From assembly GCF_947493425.1 (NCBI RefSeq), contig NZ_CANLRP010000008.1, forward strand, positions 32,667-96,666: a stretch of DNA of 64,000 nucleotides, read 5' to 3'. Shown one piece after another: positions 33,482 through 42,963 of this stretch (positions are counted from its first letter, which is position 1; every line of letters begins with the position of its first letter). Under the pieces are notes generated by a model that was given only the letters and a program-made list of their open reading frames with translations, was not told the DNA's origin and searched no databases. The position numbers were made by a program, and so were the translations under genes. Source of the DNA: an uncultured Microscilla sp. (lineage in GTDB: Bacteria; Bacteroidota; Bacteroidia; Cytophagales; Microscillaceae).

Positions 33482-35758
33482 ATGAAAACATTCAATTCCA
33501 TTCATCTACTCCTGCAAAAAAACTGGCTAATTTTATTGTTTTGTTGCTGTGCACCAGGCTTATTAAACGCCCAAACAGATGTAAAACCTAAAAACAACAC
33601 CACAACCGTACATGGCGATACCACCAAGCCTGCGAAAGATATGACTTTTTATGCAAAAAGAATCCAGGGTTTGGTGCAAAAGTTCGAAACCAAGGCCGAA
33701 CTAGGGGCTTTCTTTATTCAAATTGTTCAATCACTCTCCAAACAAGAAGCCAATAATTTTTTTAAACGTTTTGAACGTTCAGGAGAACTTGCCAAAAGGC
33801 TGTTCCCTAAAAACTCCGGTGAAATTGCTTCAGGTAGCATAAAAGACCCCAATTTAAAAACTTATGGAAAAACCATCAAGAAGACATTACGCAAAGCATC
33901 GGAAAAAATAGAAATGGGAGTATTCTTTTTGCAGCTAATGCAAGCTTCTTATAAAAAGGATGCCAAGGGTTTTTTAAAGAAAATTTATAAAAACAACCCC
34001 TCTCTAATATCTCTTAATGAACTTTTTCTTGCCGAGATCAACCATTACAACAATAACCTGGACACGGCAATGCATTACTACCAAAAGGCCTTTAGAAAAT
34101 TTACCAAAATTAAAGAGGACTCTATACGAATTATAGAAAATAAAATGGCAGTAAAAGACCTCAAAGATATTGTAAGGTCAAAAATGCAGGAATGTTACAA
34201 TGCCATTCAACATACTCAAAACGCCTATAGCCGACCTATTAACAACTTAGGCAAGGCTATCAATAGCGAATATGACGAATATGCGCCTATTATTTCGGCA
34301 GATGAGTCTACCCTTATTTTTACCTCAAGACGCCCTAATACCACTGGGGGAAAGCGAGATAGCAATGACAGTTTATTTCACGAAGACATTTACATCTCAT
34401 ACAAGTCTAAGGGCTATTGGAGCGCACCCGAAAAAATCAAAGATTTTAACACCTCTACCCATGAGTCGGGGGTGGCGCTATCGCCCGATGGCAAACAACT
34501 TTTTACCTACCGCGACAACCGAGGAGGCAACCTCTATGTGTCTGACCTTAAGGCAGACTATACCTGGTCTAAACCTCGCTCTTTGGGCAAGCATGTCAAT
34601 ACCATTTACCATGAACCATCGGTGACAATTTCGGCAGATGGTAAAACATTATTTTTCTCTAGCGACCGACCAGGAGGGCAAGGAGGACTAGACATTTATA
34701 AAAGTGAAAAGGGTGCCAATGGCAAATGGGGCAAAGCTGTCAACCTGGGACCTAACATTAATACTGAACAAGATGAGGACTCCCCGTTTATTCATATAGA
34801 TGGTAAAACCTTGTTTTTTAGTTCACGGGGACATCGAGGAGACTCAAGTCGCTATGACTATGATATTTACCAAACCAGTTTTGAAAACGATGAATGGTCT
34901 AAACCAAAAAATATGGGGTATCCTATCAACACCATACGCGATGACATTCACTTTGTGCTTTCGGGTGATTATCGTCGTGGGTATTATTCGTCGATAAAAG
35001 GGGAAGGCTCTAACAAACACGATATTTATGTAATTTCTTTGCCTAAGTATAACATCAACAAAGTAAATGAAATTGGTTTTCAGGTGGCAGTTAAAATATT
35101 ACCCATTAAATTTTTGCCAAGTTCTAAAACTGAACGTTCTATTGTGATGCTGCGAGGGGCGGTAACTGATGAGGTGTCTAAAAAACTGATAGACGCCAAA
35201 ATGAAACTGATTGATGTAGAAACCAACAAAGTAGTAGACGAGTTTAACTCGGTCAATCCATCGGGGGCATACTCTACCACAATGGAAGCGGGTAAAAAAT
35301 ACCTGTTGTATGTGCAAAAGACCGGGTATATGTTTTATTCTACCTATTTTGATATTCCGGCAAATAGCAAGTCGAGTGAAAAAATATTGAATATTAAACT
35401 CAAAAAACTAGCAACTACTACCCCTTCCGATTTTCGTATTTACTTTAAATTTGGCAGCCGGAAAATAGAAAAATATTGCCATCCATCGCTTGACAAACTG
35501 GTAAATTTTCTGGAAACCAACCCTAAGGTAAAAGTAGAACTTGCGGGGTACAGCGATGAGTTGGGAAGCAAAAAAGGAAATGTGGGACTATCGGAAGATA
35601 GAGCAAAGGCAGTAGTAGATTACCTCATTGAGAAAGGCATTGACTTCTCACGACTTACCTATAAGGGTTACGGCAAGGTATCGCCTAAGCACCCTAACAA
35701 AACCAAACACGGAAGAATACTCAATCGCAGGGTAGAATGTAAAGTAGTAGGATATTAG
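33482..35758 (+). CDS. OmpA-family protein with TPR-like and PD40 beta-propeller (PorE-like build)
   Basis: 758 aa, with an N-terminal signal peptide (NWLILLFCCCAPGLLNAQT). A helical repeat region (about 50-260) is followed by PD40/WD40-like repeats with the recurring DG-K-LFFSS pattern (about 270-520), a carboxypeptidase-regulatory-like beta domain (VMLRGAVTDEVSKKLIDAKM, about 545-650), and a C-terminal OmpA peptidoglycan-binding domain (about 655-758) with VELAGYSDELGSKKGN and LSEDRAKAVVDYL. This order matches PorE and related Bacteroidetes envelope proteins, some of which belong to the type IX secretion system. Membership in that system here is inference; no other T9SS gene is nearby. Confidence 0.9.
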   Translation: MKTFNSIHLLLQKNWLILLFCCCAPGLLNAQTDVKPKNNTTTVHGDTTKPAKDMTFYAKRIQGLVQKFETKAELGAFFIQIVQSLSKQEANNFFKRFERSGELAKRLFPKNSGEIASGSIKDPNLKTYGKTIKKTLRKASEKIEMGVFFLQLMQASYKKDAKGFLKKIYKNNPSLISLNELFLAEINHYNNNLDTAMHYYQKAFRKFTKIKEDSIRIIENKMAVKDLKDIVRSKMQECYNAIQHTQNAYSRPINNLGKAINSEYDEYAPIISADESTLIFTSRRPNTTGGKRDSNDSLFHEDIYISYKSKGYWSAPEKIKDFNTSTHESGVALSPDGKQLFTYRDNRGGNLYVSDLKADYTWSKPRSLGKHVNTIYHEPSVTISADGKTLFFSSDRPGGQGGLDIYKSEKGANGKWGKAVNLGPNINTEQDEDSPFIHIDGKTLFFSSRGHRGDSSRYDYDIYQTSFENDEWSKPKNMGYPINTIRDDIHFVLSGDYRRGYYSSIKGEGSNKHDIYVISLPKYNINKVNEIGFQVAVKILPIKFLPSSKTERSIVMLRGAVTDEVSKKLIDAKMKLIDVETNKVVDEFNSVNPSGAYSTTMEAGKKYLLYVQKTGYMFYSTYFDIPANSKSSEKILNIKLKKLATTTPSDFRIYFKFGSRKIEKYCHPSLDKLVNFLETNPKVKVELAGYSDELGSKKGNVGLSEDRAKAVVDYLIEKGIDFSRLTYKGYGKVSPKHPNKTKHGRILNRRVECKVVGY

Positions 35759-35925
35759 TGAAATTACTTTGTAGGCCAATGTATACCGATGCAGCAAGCT
35801 GCATGTTGAGTTTTCTGGTATAAACAAAAACTGACAATTTGTACTTGGTTTGCAGCTGATAAGACCACCTGTATTGATCAATATATATGAGGTAATTTGT
35901 AATACAATCACCTTACAAACTGGCT

Positions 35926-36354
35926 TTAATATATATCTTTTCCGGTTAATTTTAGCTCTAGTTCATCTGCCACAGTAGCCGCTTCTATCACCATATTACG
36001 TAGTTGTTCGTCGGTACAAACATCATACTGTACAGATGCCACCAGTTCTACAAACTCTGCTTCGATAATGGCTATTTTGGTATAGCACAACTCATAATTT
36101 ATCTCAAGCAAGTGTTTAAAATCAATATTGCCGTACTCGGATAAACGACAAACCGAAGAAGTAAATGTAAGCATCATCTCTCCCTTTTTTTCGGCAATTA
36201 ACACTTTCACCCCCTGAAAACGTCCTTTTTGTAAAGGAATAGTAATAATAATGGTATTGTCTGAATACTCAATATAACTTGCCTTTAGTTCTTTTGCCAA
36301 TTCCTGTAAATAGCCTCGAACATTCCGGTTTTCTACTGCATTTGTTATTGCCAT
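35926..36354 (-). CDS. Conserved-looking hypothetical protein, 142 aa
   Basis: I chose the ATG at 36354 (MAITNAVENRNVRGYLQELA). The open frame extends 61 codons further upstream but that part is rich in Ile/Asn/Tyr and looks non-coding. The body alternates strands and helices (SYIEYSDNTIIITIPLQKGRFQGVKVLI, then LTFTSSVCRLSEYGNIDFKHLLEIN), which resembles the YbjN or type III secretion chaperone-like alpha-beta fold. That resemblance is an impression. There are no membrane segments. It is divergent from the small membrane protein gene at 36550. Confidence 0.65.
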   Translation of the reverse strand: MAITNAVENRNVRGYLQELAKELKASYIEYSDNTIIITIPLQKGRFQGVKVLIAEKKGEMMLTFTSSVCRLSEYGNIDFKHLLEINYELCYTKIAIIEAEFVELVASVQYDVCTDEQLRNMVIEAATVADELELKLTGKDIY

Positions 36355-36549
36355 AAATGTTTTTACCAAGTAATTTTTTATATAGAATATCAATATAGCA
36401 AAATTAGTGAGAGCATACAACCTTGCTACATTACTCCAAATCATCTCTGGAATTATTTTGATGTATAAAGAGTTATAATTATTCTTACAACGATCTAACA
36501 CCTTAGTGTGTATAAGGATCGATTTTTCACATAACAAAATTCATATGAT

Positions 36550-37062
36550 ATGTTGGCAAACCTTGTTCTGGCGGTTTTTTGGGCGGTTTTTATCATATAT
36601 ATTGGCTCTAATATTTACCTCAATATACTTGCAGAATATAAAAATACCCCACGTCGACGTATTCGGAGGTATTACCAGGAGCTAGAGCAAGCCGCTAATT
36701 ATGGCGAAGCCGCTCTGCAGGTACCTTTTCAAAACTTGCTTTATGACTACGCCAAAGAATATGGGCTTAAACTACACCTAACCAGGCTCGCTCCACCTAC
36801 CGATGCTCCACCCAACCCTTTACACAAAATTACAGGGCAATGGGAAAGCATCAGCTTGTTTGCCGACTTAAGCCATGAAGTAAACCAACGCATGATGGCA
36901 GGGTATCCCAGGCAAAATATTTTATTTGAAAATACCCATACTGCTCTATTGGTTCAAAACGGTCAAAAGGTAGCTTATATAGACATGAATGACTGGAAAA
37001 AACTCCACCAATTACTACTCAAATTTGTCCAGTTCAACCCTCATCAAAAAAATAAAAATTAA
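36550..37062 (+). CDS. Hypothetical single-pass membrane protein, 170 aa
   Basis: An N-terminal transmembrane helix (LANLVLAVFWAVFIIYIGSN) is followed by a basic stretch (NTPRRRIRRYY) that suggests the rest is cytosolic. The soluble part is mixed alpha-beta with no motif I recognise. Its stop overlaps by a few bases the stop of the convergent ABC exporter gene at 37059. Confidence 0.65.
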   Translation: MLANLVLAVFWAVFIIYIGSNIYLNILAEYKNTPRRRIRRYYQELEQAANYGEAALQVPFQNLLYDYAKEYGLKLHLTRLAPPTDAPPNPLHKITGQWESISLFADLSHEVNQRMMAGYPRQNILFENTHTALLVQNGQKVAYIDMNDWKKLHQLLLKFVQFNPHQKNKN

Positions 37063-38927
37063 CGATACCCCTTTGCCTGAAGGTTAAACAACTCTGCATA
37101 GTAGCCGTCTTGTGCCAGTAACTCTTCGTGAGAACCCAGCTCTACCCGTTGCCCTTGTTTGAGTACCATGATACGATCTGCCATCCTTACGGTTGAAAAA
37201 CGATGAGAAATCAACACCGCACTTTTGCCTTGGGTCAATGCGGCAAATCGTTGAAATACCTCATACTCTGCCCTGGCATCCAATGCCGATGTAGGCTCGT
37301 CTAATACAATCAGCTGGGCATCTCGCATATATGCTCTGCTCAACGCTATTTTTTGCCACTCACCCCCCGAAAGCTCCACACCATTGGCAAAACGACGCCC
37401 CAACATTTGACCATAACCATCTGGCAGTTTTTCTATCACTTTATCTGCCAGGCTTTGTTCTGCTGCATGTATAATCTTAGGGGGCTCTTCTCTCTCATCT
37501 ATTTTACCAATGGCAATGTTTTCTGATACATTCATCTGAAATTTTACATAATCTTGAAAAATCACCCCAATTAACTGGCGCAAGGCAGTCAAATCATACT
37601 CTTTCAAGTCATACCCATCCAGCAAAATACGCCCTTCGGTAGGGTCATACAAACGAGTAAGTAATTTAATCAAAGTAGTTTTACCAGCGCCATTCTCTCC
37701 CACTAATGCAAGTTTTTCACCCGCTTTCAATGTAAATGAAATATTTTTCACTGCCCACTGATTGGTGTTAGGGTATTTAAAGCTTACATTTTCAAACACA
37801 AAGCCTTCCTGTATTTTCTCAGGGATAGGGCGCGATTGGGCAGGCGAAAGAATCAACGGTTTTATGTCAAAAAAATCAAACAAATCCTGAAGGTATAATG
37901 CCTGCTGAGCAATGCTGGAAAAGTCTGACAATATTTTTTGGGTAAGTTCTCTTAGGCGATTAAACGATCCGGCAAGAAACGTAAGTGTTCCGATAGATAA
38001 TGTACCCTGAACAGTTTGGAACACAATCAAAGCATAAGCAACATAATAACCCACACTTCCCAAGGCATTGAACAAACCTCCCCATATAGCCCTTCGCACA
38101 GCAAGTTTCCGATTGGCGTAGTAGTACTCATAAGCCAACAACTTAAACCTTGAAGTTAAAAAATCAGACAAGCCAAAAATCTTGACTTCTTTAGCGGTTT
38201 CATCACTGGCACCTACATAGCGTAGGTAATCTAACTCTCGCCGTTCAGGAGTCCAGTTAAGGCTTAGAGAATATTTGGAACGGTTAAAGTAGGTTTCGCT
38301 CAAAAAAGCTGGAATTACAGAAATCACCAGCAATAAAATTAACCAAGGATTAAAAAACATCAGTCCTGCCCCCAAAAACAACATAGTGATAATACCTTGT
38401 GCCTGGCTCAGTATCAATGAAAGCAACACTACTCTAGTAGTAGTTTGGCGACGGGCACGTTCCAGTTTATCATAAAACTCGGAGTCTTCAAACTGGGGTA
38501 AGTCTAACCGAGCGGCTTGCTCCATTAACTTTATAGAAGTTTCATTATTAAACAAATCGCCCAGCAAAGCATCCAACAAGGTAATCCCTCTCTTCAACAG
38601 ATCAGCCAGTACTGCCAACCCTAACTCTACCAGTATCCATTGCCATAGTTCTGGGGTTTGGTGCCAGTGTTGAATATTGCCTGCTTTGTACAACACTACA
38701 ATGATGTCCATAATCATCTTGCCTACATACAACATTGCCAAAGGCAAACCTGACGCAAGCAAGCGTAACAGAATATTGGTAAAAGTCAATGTTTTGTTCG
38801 TTTCCCATATCAGCCTAAAAAACTTAGGAAGGTTCTTAAAGGCTTTTAAGTTCTCTCTAAAGGAGGTTTTAGGGGGATTGCTACGCCGTCGTCGGGACAT
38901 TTTTGGCGCAAATTCGGCTAATGACAT
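37059..38927 (-). CDS. ABC exporter (fused permease and ATPase)
   Basis: 622 aa. The N-terminal membrane domain has six predicted segments (about residues 40-340). The ATPase (about 370-610) has Walker A GENGAGKTTLIKLLTRL, Q-loop IFQDYVKF, signature ELSGGEWQKIALSRAY, Walker B LIVLDEPTSALDA and H-loop ISHRFSTV. It is half-transporter length and would act as a homodimer. The substrate could be a lipid, peptide or drug; the sequence does not tell. A run of basic residues (KMSRRRRSNPPK) opens the protein. Confidence 0.92.
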   Translation of the reverse strand: MSLAEFAPKMSRRRRSNPPKTSFRENLKAFKNLPKFFRLIWETNKTLTFTNILLRLLASGLPLAMLYVGKMIMDIIVVLYKAGNIQHWHQTPELWQWILVELGLAVLADLLKRGITLLDALLGDLFNNETSIKLMEQAARLDLPQFEDSEFYDKLERARRQTTTRVVLLSLILSQAQGIITMLFLGAGLMFFNPWLILLLVISVIPAFLSETYFNRSKYSLSLNWTPERRELDYLRYVGASDETAKEVKIFGLSDFLTSRFKLLAYEYYYANRKLAVRRAIWGGLFNALGSVGYYVAYALIVFQTVQGTLSIGTLTFLAGSFNRLRELTQKILSDFSSIAQQALYLQDLFDFFDIKPLILSPAQSRPIPEKIQEGFVFENVSFKYPNTNQWAVKNISFTLKAGEKLALVGENGAGKTTLIKLLTRLYDPTEGRILLDGYDLKEYDLTALRQLIGVIFQDYVKFQMNVSENIAIGKIDEREEPPKIIHAAEQSLADKVIEKLPDGYGQMLGRRFANGVELSGGEWQKIALSRAYMRDAQLIVLDEPTSALDARAEYEVFQRFAALTQGKSAVLISHRFSTVRMADRIMVLKQGQRVELGSHEELLAQDGYYAELFNLQAKGYR

Positions 38928-39092
38928 AATAGTGTTTTGAGTAAAAAGAATAAGATAGTGTTGTTGCTTTTATCTATGGGGCTAAACAACTCAATGCATT
39001 GATTAAAAAGTAATGGTAAAAAGTAGAGGGAGGGTCAATAAAAAGGTTACCAACAAACCATGTTAAAACGTTTACTGATAACCTTTAAAACT

Positions 39093-39632
39093 TTACAGCT
39101 TTTCTAGGATAATATTATGGTTGGTGTAAATGCAAATGTCAGCCGCTATGTGCAAACTTTCTTTCACCATTTCTTCGGCAGTCATTTGAGTTGAGTGTTT
39201 TTTCAAGGCAGTGGCGGCCGACTGAGCATACATGCTACCCGAACCAATAGAAGCAATACCATTGTCAGGCTCAAGCACATCACCTGTTCCCGAAATCACC
39301 AAAACCTCGTCTTTCGATGCAGTAATCAACATCGCCTCAAGGCGTCTCAAATAACGATCGGTACGCCAATCTTTAGCAAGCTCTATGGCGGCACGTTTCA
39401 TATTTTTACCATAAGCATTTAGTTTTTCATCAAACCGCTCAATCAAAGTAAAAGCATCGGCAGTTGACCCGGCAAAACCTGCCAAAATATTACCATCAGA
39501 TAGTTTCCTTATTTTACGTACATTGCTTTTGGCTACAGTATTGCCCATGGTAGCTTGTCCATCGGCACCTATAGCCACCTCACCATTATGCACTATAGCC
39601 AATACTGTAGTAGCGTGAATCTTTTGCATCAT
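39093..39632 (-). CDS. hslV: ATP-dependent protease subunit HslV
   Basis: 179 aa, the peptidase of the HslUV proteasome-like complex. The mature N-terminal threonine is in HATTVLAIVHNGEVAIGADGQ, with the conserved GADGQATMGNTV and AGFAGSTADAFTLIERFDEKL motifs. The TTVLAI threonine follows a short MMQKIHA propeptide. The ATPase partner hslU is not in this window, so the two are not in the usual operon. It is monocistronic, with about 650 bp of non-coding DNA upstream. Confidence 0.95.
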   Translation of the reverse strand: MMQKIHATTVLAIVHNGEVAIGADGQATMGNTVAKSNVRKIRKLSDGNILAGFAGSTADAFTLIERFDEKLNAYGKNMKRAAIELAKDWRTDRYLRRLEAMLITASKDEVLVISGTGDVLEPDNGIASIGSGSMYAQSAATALKKHSTQMTAEEMVKESLHIAADICIYTNHNIILEKL

Positions 39633-40285
39633 AAATCAAATATTTCTAAAAATGAATAACTAAAATCAATCTCTTTGTTACACCCATCAAGGCGTTTTGA
39701 TCAATCCACTCACTTACATTCAATTCCTCTACCCTTGGATCGATGCTAAGCATTGAACAATCCTAAAGCCAAAACACAATCTCTGCCAGAACGTCAGGTA
39801 AACAACCTCTATAAGAACATTCGTTCCCCTCCTTCGTTCATACCATAAAAGTTGGCGCTTTCTACCAACAAAAGTGCTGACCACCAAAGAGTCTCAAATT
39901 AGTAAAATAACAGATTTGAGACTCAAAAACAGCACAACAATTTAATAACAACCAATCTTTTGTTTGGCAAAGATGTTGTTTATATTTTTGGCAAAATAGT
40001 GTGTTTCAAAAGTTTTTGCAGATTATTTTTAGCATATCAATATAGAACTTGTTTACGTTTTATGCTTTGAGAGCAAAAATTAAATTTTTGATTTCAGGCG
40101 AGGCGTGTAAGGCGAAGTTTAGCAGGGCTAAATGAGTGTTTACACAACGAAGCATTGTAATCAAAAAGCTAGTTTTGAATCATTTGGAGAACCGCAGCCC
40201 TTTAGGGCAAGCTCAGCGAAGCTAAACCTTAAACAAGTTCATAGTTAAACAATCATTGCCAACACTTCGCATCAAACAAAACTCT
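39633..40285. other. Intergenic region between hslV and a conserved hypothetical
   Basis: About 650 bp without a gene. The right half (about 40075-40235) is a GC-richer segment with GGCGAGGCGTG, TTTAGCAGGGCTAAA (a TTTAGC-AGG-GCTAAA palindrome near 40119-40133) and TTTAGGGCAAGCTCAGCGAAGCTAAA. It looks like one of the intergenic repeat types of this genome. The left half is AT-rich with nothing recognised. Confidence 0.5.
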
Positions 40286-41716
40286 ATGGACAGAATAATA
40301 AGCACCAAAGAAAAAGCCCTCAGTATAAACCTTGACCCCGCAAAGTACGGATCATTTGCAGAAATTGGGGCTGGTCAGGAAACCGCTGCCATATTTTTCA
40401 AAGCTGGTGCTGCCTCCCAAACAGTTGCCAAAACTATGTCGGCTTACGACATGAAATTTAGTGATGCTATCTATGGAGCAGAAGAAAGTGGGCGTTATGT
40501 GTGTGAACCACGTTTGCTACGCATGATTGAAAAAGAATATGGTCTGCTTGAAGAGCGTCTAGGAGAAATTAGAGGCGAAAAATCCTCTTTCTTTGCCTTT
40601 GCCAACACAGTAGTAGCGCTTAACTACCACAAAACCAACGTGGGGCACGGTTGGTTAGGCATTCGTTATCAGCTTCGCCCCGAAACCCCTCCCAACGATA
40701 TCGTAATTCACGTATTTATGCGCGACAACGACACCCTTGCCCAACAACAAGCTTTTGGTGTCATTGGTACCAACCTTATTTATGGCGCTTTTAATTATTA
40801 TGATGCCCCCGAAATTTTATTACAGTCTTTGTTGGACAACCTGGGCAGAGACCGGGTAGAAGTAGACATGATTCGTATGTCTGGTCCTGATTTTAAGCGC
40901 ATAGACAACCGCTTGCTTACCCTACAGTTAGTAAAAAATGGACTGACTAATGCCGCCATGTTTGGTCCTGACGGCTCGGTAAATCAAGTATCTGACTTTA
41001 TATACAAAAAAAATATCTTGGTGCTGAGAGGGCGTTTTCGTCCACCTACCAACGTAAACCTGGACATGCTACAGTGTGGACTTGAGCAGTTTAAACAAGA
41101 AGATGATGTAGACGAAAACAAGCTCATTGTATTGACGGAACTTACCCTGCACGATTTGATGATGGGTAAAAAAGACATTGATTACCGTGATTTTCTTGAT
41201 CGGGTAGACATTTTATGTTCATTGGGACAACATGTGCTTATCTCCAATTATCAAGAGTACTACCGCCTAGTATCTTATTTATCTCATTTTAACCGTGGAC
41301 GAAAGATCGGTATCATTCTGGGTATATATGTACTGGAGCTTATTTTTGATGAAAAATACTATGAGAATCTCGCGGGTGGAATTTTAGAGTCTTTCAGTAC
41401 ACTTTTTAGCCGCAATGTAAAGCTTTATGTATACCCGGCATATATGCGCGATATGCCTGACGAGCTTTATACTTGCGCCAACTTTGACTTGTCGCCTCAT
41501 TTAATGGATTTATACGAATATTTGATTGTAAACGACAAAATAGAAGATATTGCAGACTTTGAAAAAGATAGCCTTAAAATCATCTCAGACAATGTGCTCA
41601 ACATGATTAAACAAAGTACCCCTGGCTGGGAAAAAATGGTTCCTGAAGCTGTTGCCAAAGCCATTGTATCTAAACGGTTGTTTGGGTACAAACCCAACGA
41701 GGTAGAAGCGAAATAA
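40286..41716 (+). CDS. Conserved-looking large hypothetical protein, 476 aa
   Basis: I chose the ATG at 40286 (MDRIISTKEKALSINLDPAKYG); an earlier in-frame start at 40256 adds ten residues. The sequence is soluble and well structured (FAEIGAGQETAAIFFKAGAASQTVAKTMSAYD at the N-terminus, later GHGWLGIRYQLRP, DNDTLAQQQAFGVIGTNLIYGAF). Similar Bacteroidetes proteins carry inconsistent automatic names, and I do not trust any of them. No signal peptide, membrane segment or cofactor motif is certain. It is monocistronic and ends at a strong terminator. Function unknown. Confidence 0.8.
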   Translation: MDRIISTKEKALSINLDPAKYGSFAEIGAGQETAAIFFKAGAASQTVAKTMSAYDMKFSDAIYGAEESGRYVCEPRLLRMIEKEYGLLEERLGEIRGEKSSFFAFANTVVALNYHKTNVGHGWLGIRYQLRPETPPNDIVIHVFMRDNDTLAQQQAFGVIGTNLIYGAFNYYDAPEILLQSLLDNLGRDRVEVDMIRMSGPDFKRIDNRLLTLQLVKNGLTNAAMFGPDGSVNQVSDFIYKKNILVLRGRFRPPTNVNLDMLQCGLEQFKQEDDVDENKLIVLTELTLHDLMMGKKDIDYRDFLDRVDILCSLGQHVLISNYQEYYRLVSYLSHFNRGRKIGIILGIYVLELIFDEKYYENLAGGILESFSTLFSRNVKLYVYPAYMRDMPDELYTCANFDLSPHLMDLYEYLIVNDKIEDIADFEKDSLKIISDNVLNMIKQSTPGWEKMVPEAVAKAIVSKRLFGYKPNEVEAK

Positions 41717-41736
41717 GCTTTGTTTACTTTTTTAAA

Positions 41737-41779
41737 AAATAAAAGGTGGTTTTTTAATTAAAAGCCACCTTTTATTTTA
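41737..41779 (+). terminator. Terminator of the 40286 gene
   Basis: The stem AAATAAAAGGTGG...CCACCTTTTATTT is followed by T-rich sequence on the plus strand. Confidence 0.75.
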
Positions 41780-41977
41780 CCCTATCTCTACTCACCCTCC
41801 TTTTAATAGCATTTTAGCCTTGCTCCTAAGATACATGGCAATTCTTAAAGCTTATTTTGATTTTTTAGCAAAAACACTTTTATTGCAAAATCAAATCCTA
41901 GAACAAGATTTGAAAAACTGTTAAACAACTCATAATTAACAGGTTACATATCTATCATTATTTAAATCATTACCTTT

Positions 41978-42361
41978 ATGAATTTTCCGGATAATCTAAA
42001 ATACACCAAAGAGCACGAATGGATCAGGTTGGAAGAGGACAACACTGCTGTGATAGGTATTACAGCACACGCTCAAAGTGAACTGGGAGATGTTGTGTAT
42101 GTAGAGATAGAAACTGAAGGCGAAGAACTGGAAAAAGACGCTGTTTTTGGTACGGTCGAAGCAGTAAAAACAGTGGCAGACTTGTATTTGCCTGCTGAAG
42201 GTACTGTGCTTGAAGTAAACGAAAAGTTAGCTGATACTCCGGAACTGGTAAACCAAGATCCTTATGGAGAGGGTTGGATGATCAAAATGAAGTTTGCTAA
42301 CATAGCAGATGCCGAAGAACTTTTGTCTGTTACAGACTACAAAGCACTTGTGGAGGCTTAG
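41978..42361 (+). CDS. gcvH: Glycine cleavage system H protein
   Basis: 127 aa, full length. The lipoylation Lys lies in FGTVEAVKTVADLYLPAEG, and the N-terminal NLKYTKEHEWIRLE and C-terminal DPYGEGWMIKMKF segments are typical. It carries the aminomethyl group between the P, T and L proteins. No gcvP or gcvT is nearby, as is common in this phylum. It precedes the VanZ-like gene with a large hairpin between them. Confidence 0.96.
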   Translation: MNFPDNLKYTKEHEWIRLEEDNTAVIGITAHAQSELGDVVYVEIETEGEELEKDAVFGTVEAVKTVADLYLPAEGTVLEVNEKLADTPELVNQDPYGEGWMIKMKFANIADAEELLSVTDYKALVEA

Positions 42362-42392
42362 GCTTAACTAAAACAACATTACTCCAAATTGC

Positions 42393-42434
42393 CTGAGTCA
42401 TAAAATAAATAAAGTTGGTTTATTTATGACTCAG
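42393..42434 (+). terminator. Large hairpin downstream of gcvH
   Basis: CTGAGTCATAAAATAAA and TTTATTTATGACTCAG are nearly perfect inverses. No good U-run follows, so termination is uncertain. Confidence 0.45.
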
Positions 42435-42486
42435 CCTTTGTACATACCAACGCAATGGACATTGCCACGCCAACTTAACCTCGATT

Positions 42487-42861
42487 ATGTTTCTCCGATA
42501 CAATTTATATACCATCACCTGGGCCCTCATCATGCTATTGCTCACTATTGCTTCCAAAGATAGCATGCCATCCATGAATCAATGGGACTTGTTAAGTTTC
42601 GACAAGTTTGCCCACTTTTCTCAATTTTGTATCTTGATCTTTTTGATGATTGTTGGCTTTCATAAACAACACACATTTACATCACTTAGGTTCTACCCTT
42701 TCCGTACATCTATGGGTATAGGTATAGGTTACTCAATAATGCTTGAAATAGTGCAATTACTGGCAAACACCGGACGAAGTTTCGACTCAGCCGATGCTAT
42801 GGCAAATATTCTTGGGTGTTTTGGTGGGTTGTTGATTTTTTATTTGATATATAAAATTTAA
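42487..42861 (+). CDS. VanZ-like family membrane protein
   Basis: 124 aa, with about four membrane segments (YTITWALIMLLLTIAS, FSQFCILIFLMIVGF, SMGIGIGYSIMLEIVQLL, ILGCFGGLLIFYLIY). The DKFAHF motif and the acidic SFDSADAMANILG pattern near the C-terminus match VanZ-like proteins. The family is named for teicoplanin resistance, but most members have unknown roles. It sits just upstream of the two TonB genes. Confidence 0.88.
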   Translation: MFLRYNLYTITWALIMLLLTIASKDSMPSMNQWDLLSFDKFAHFSQFCILIFLMIVGFHKQHTFTSLRFYPFRTSMGIGIGYSIMLEIVQLLANTGRSFDSADAMANILGCFGGLLIFYLIYKI

Positions 42862-42894
42862 ACTAAGAATTTAGTTTTTTAAAAAAAGACTTAC

Positions 42895-42902
42895 TATCTT
42901 TG
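42895..42902 (+). promoter_or_regulatory. -7 element upstream of the first TonB gene
   Basis: TATCTTTG fits TAnnTTTG, 61 bp before the ATG. The expected TTG is not present at 19 bp. Confidence 0.4.
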
Positions 42903-42963
42903 TTATATATTACAGAATGTTTAAAACTAATTGAAAAGAATTTATATAAATAAAGTTTGAATT

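Noticed and set aside
33482..35758. Calling this gene porE with confidence
   Set aside because: The domain order matches, but no other type IX secretion gene is in the window and such proteins are common in the phylum.
35926..36537. Longer start for the 35926 gene
   Set aside because: The first 61 codons are Ile/Asn/Tyr-rich and overlap the divergent promoter region.
40286..41716. Naming this protein a TonB-dependent receptor or nucleotide adenylyltransferase
   Set aside because: No plug, barrel or nucleotidyltransferase motif is visible; such names for similar proteins look like annotation carry-over.
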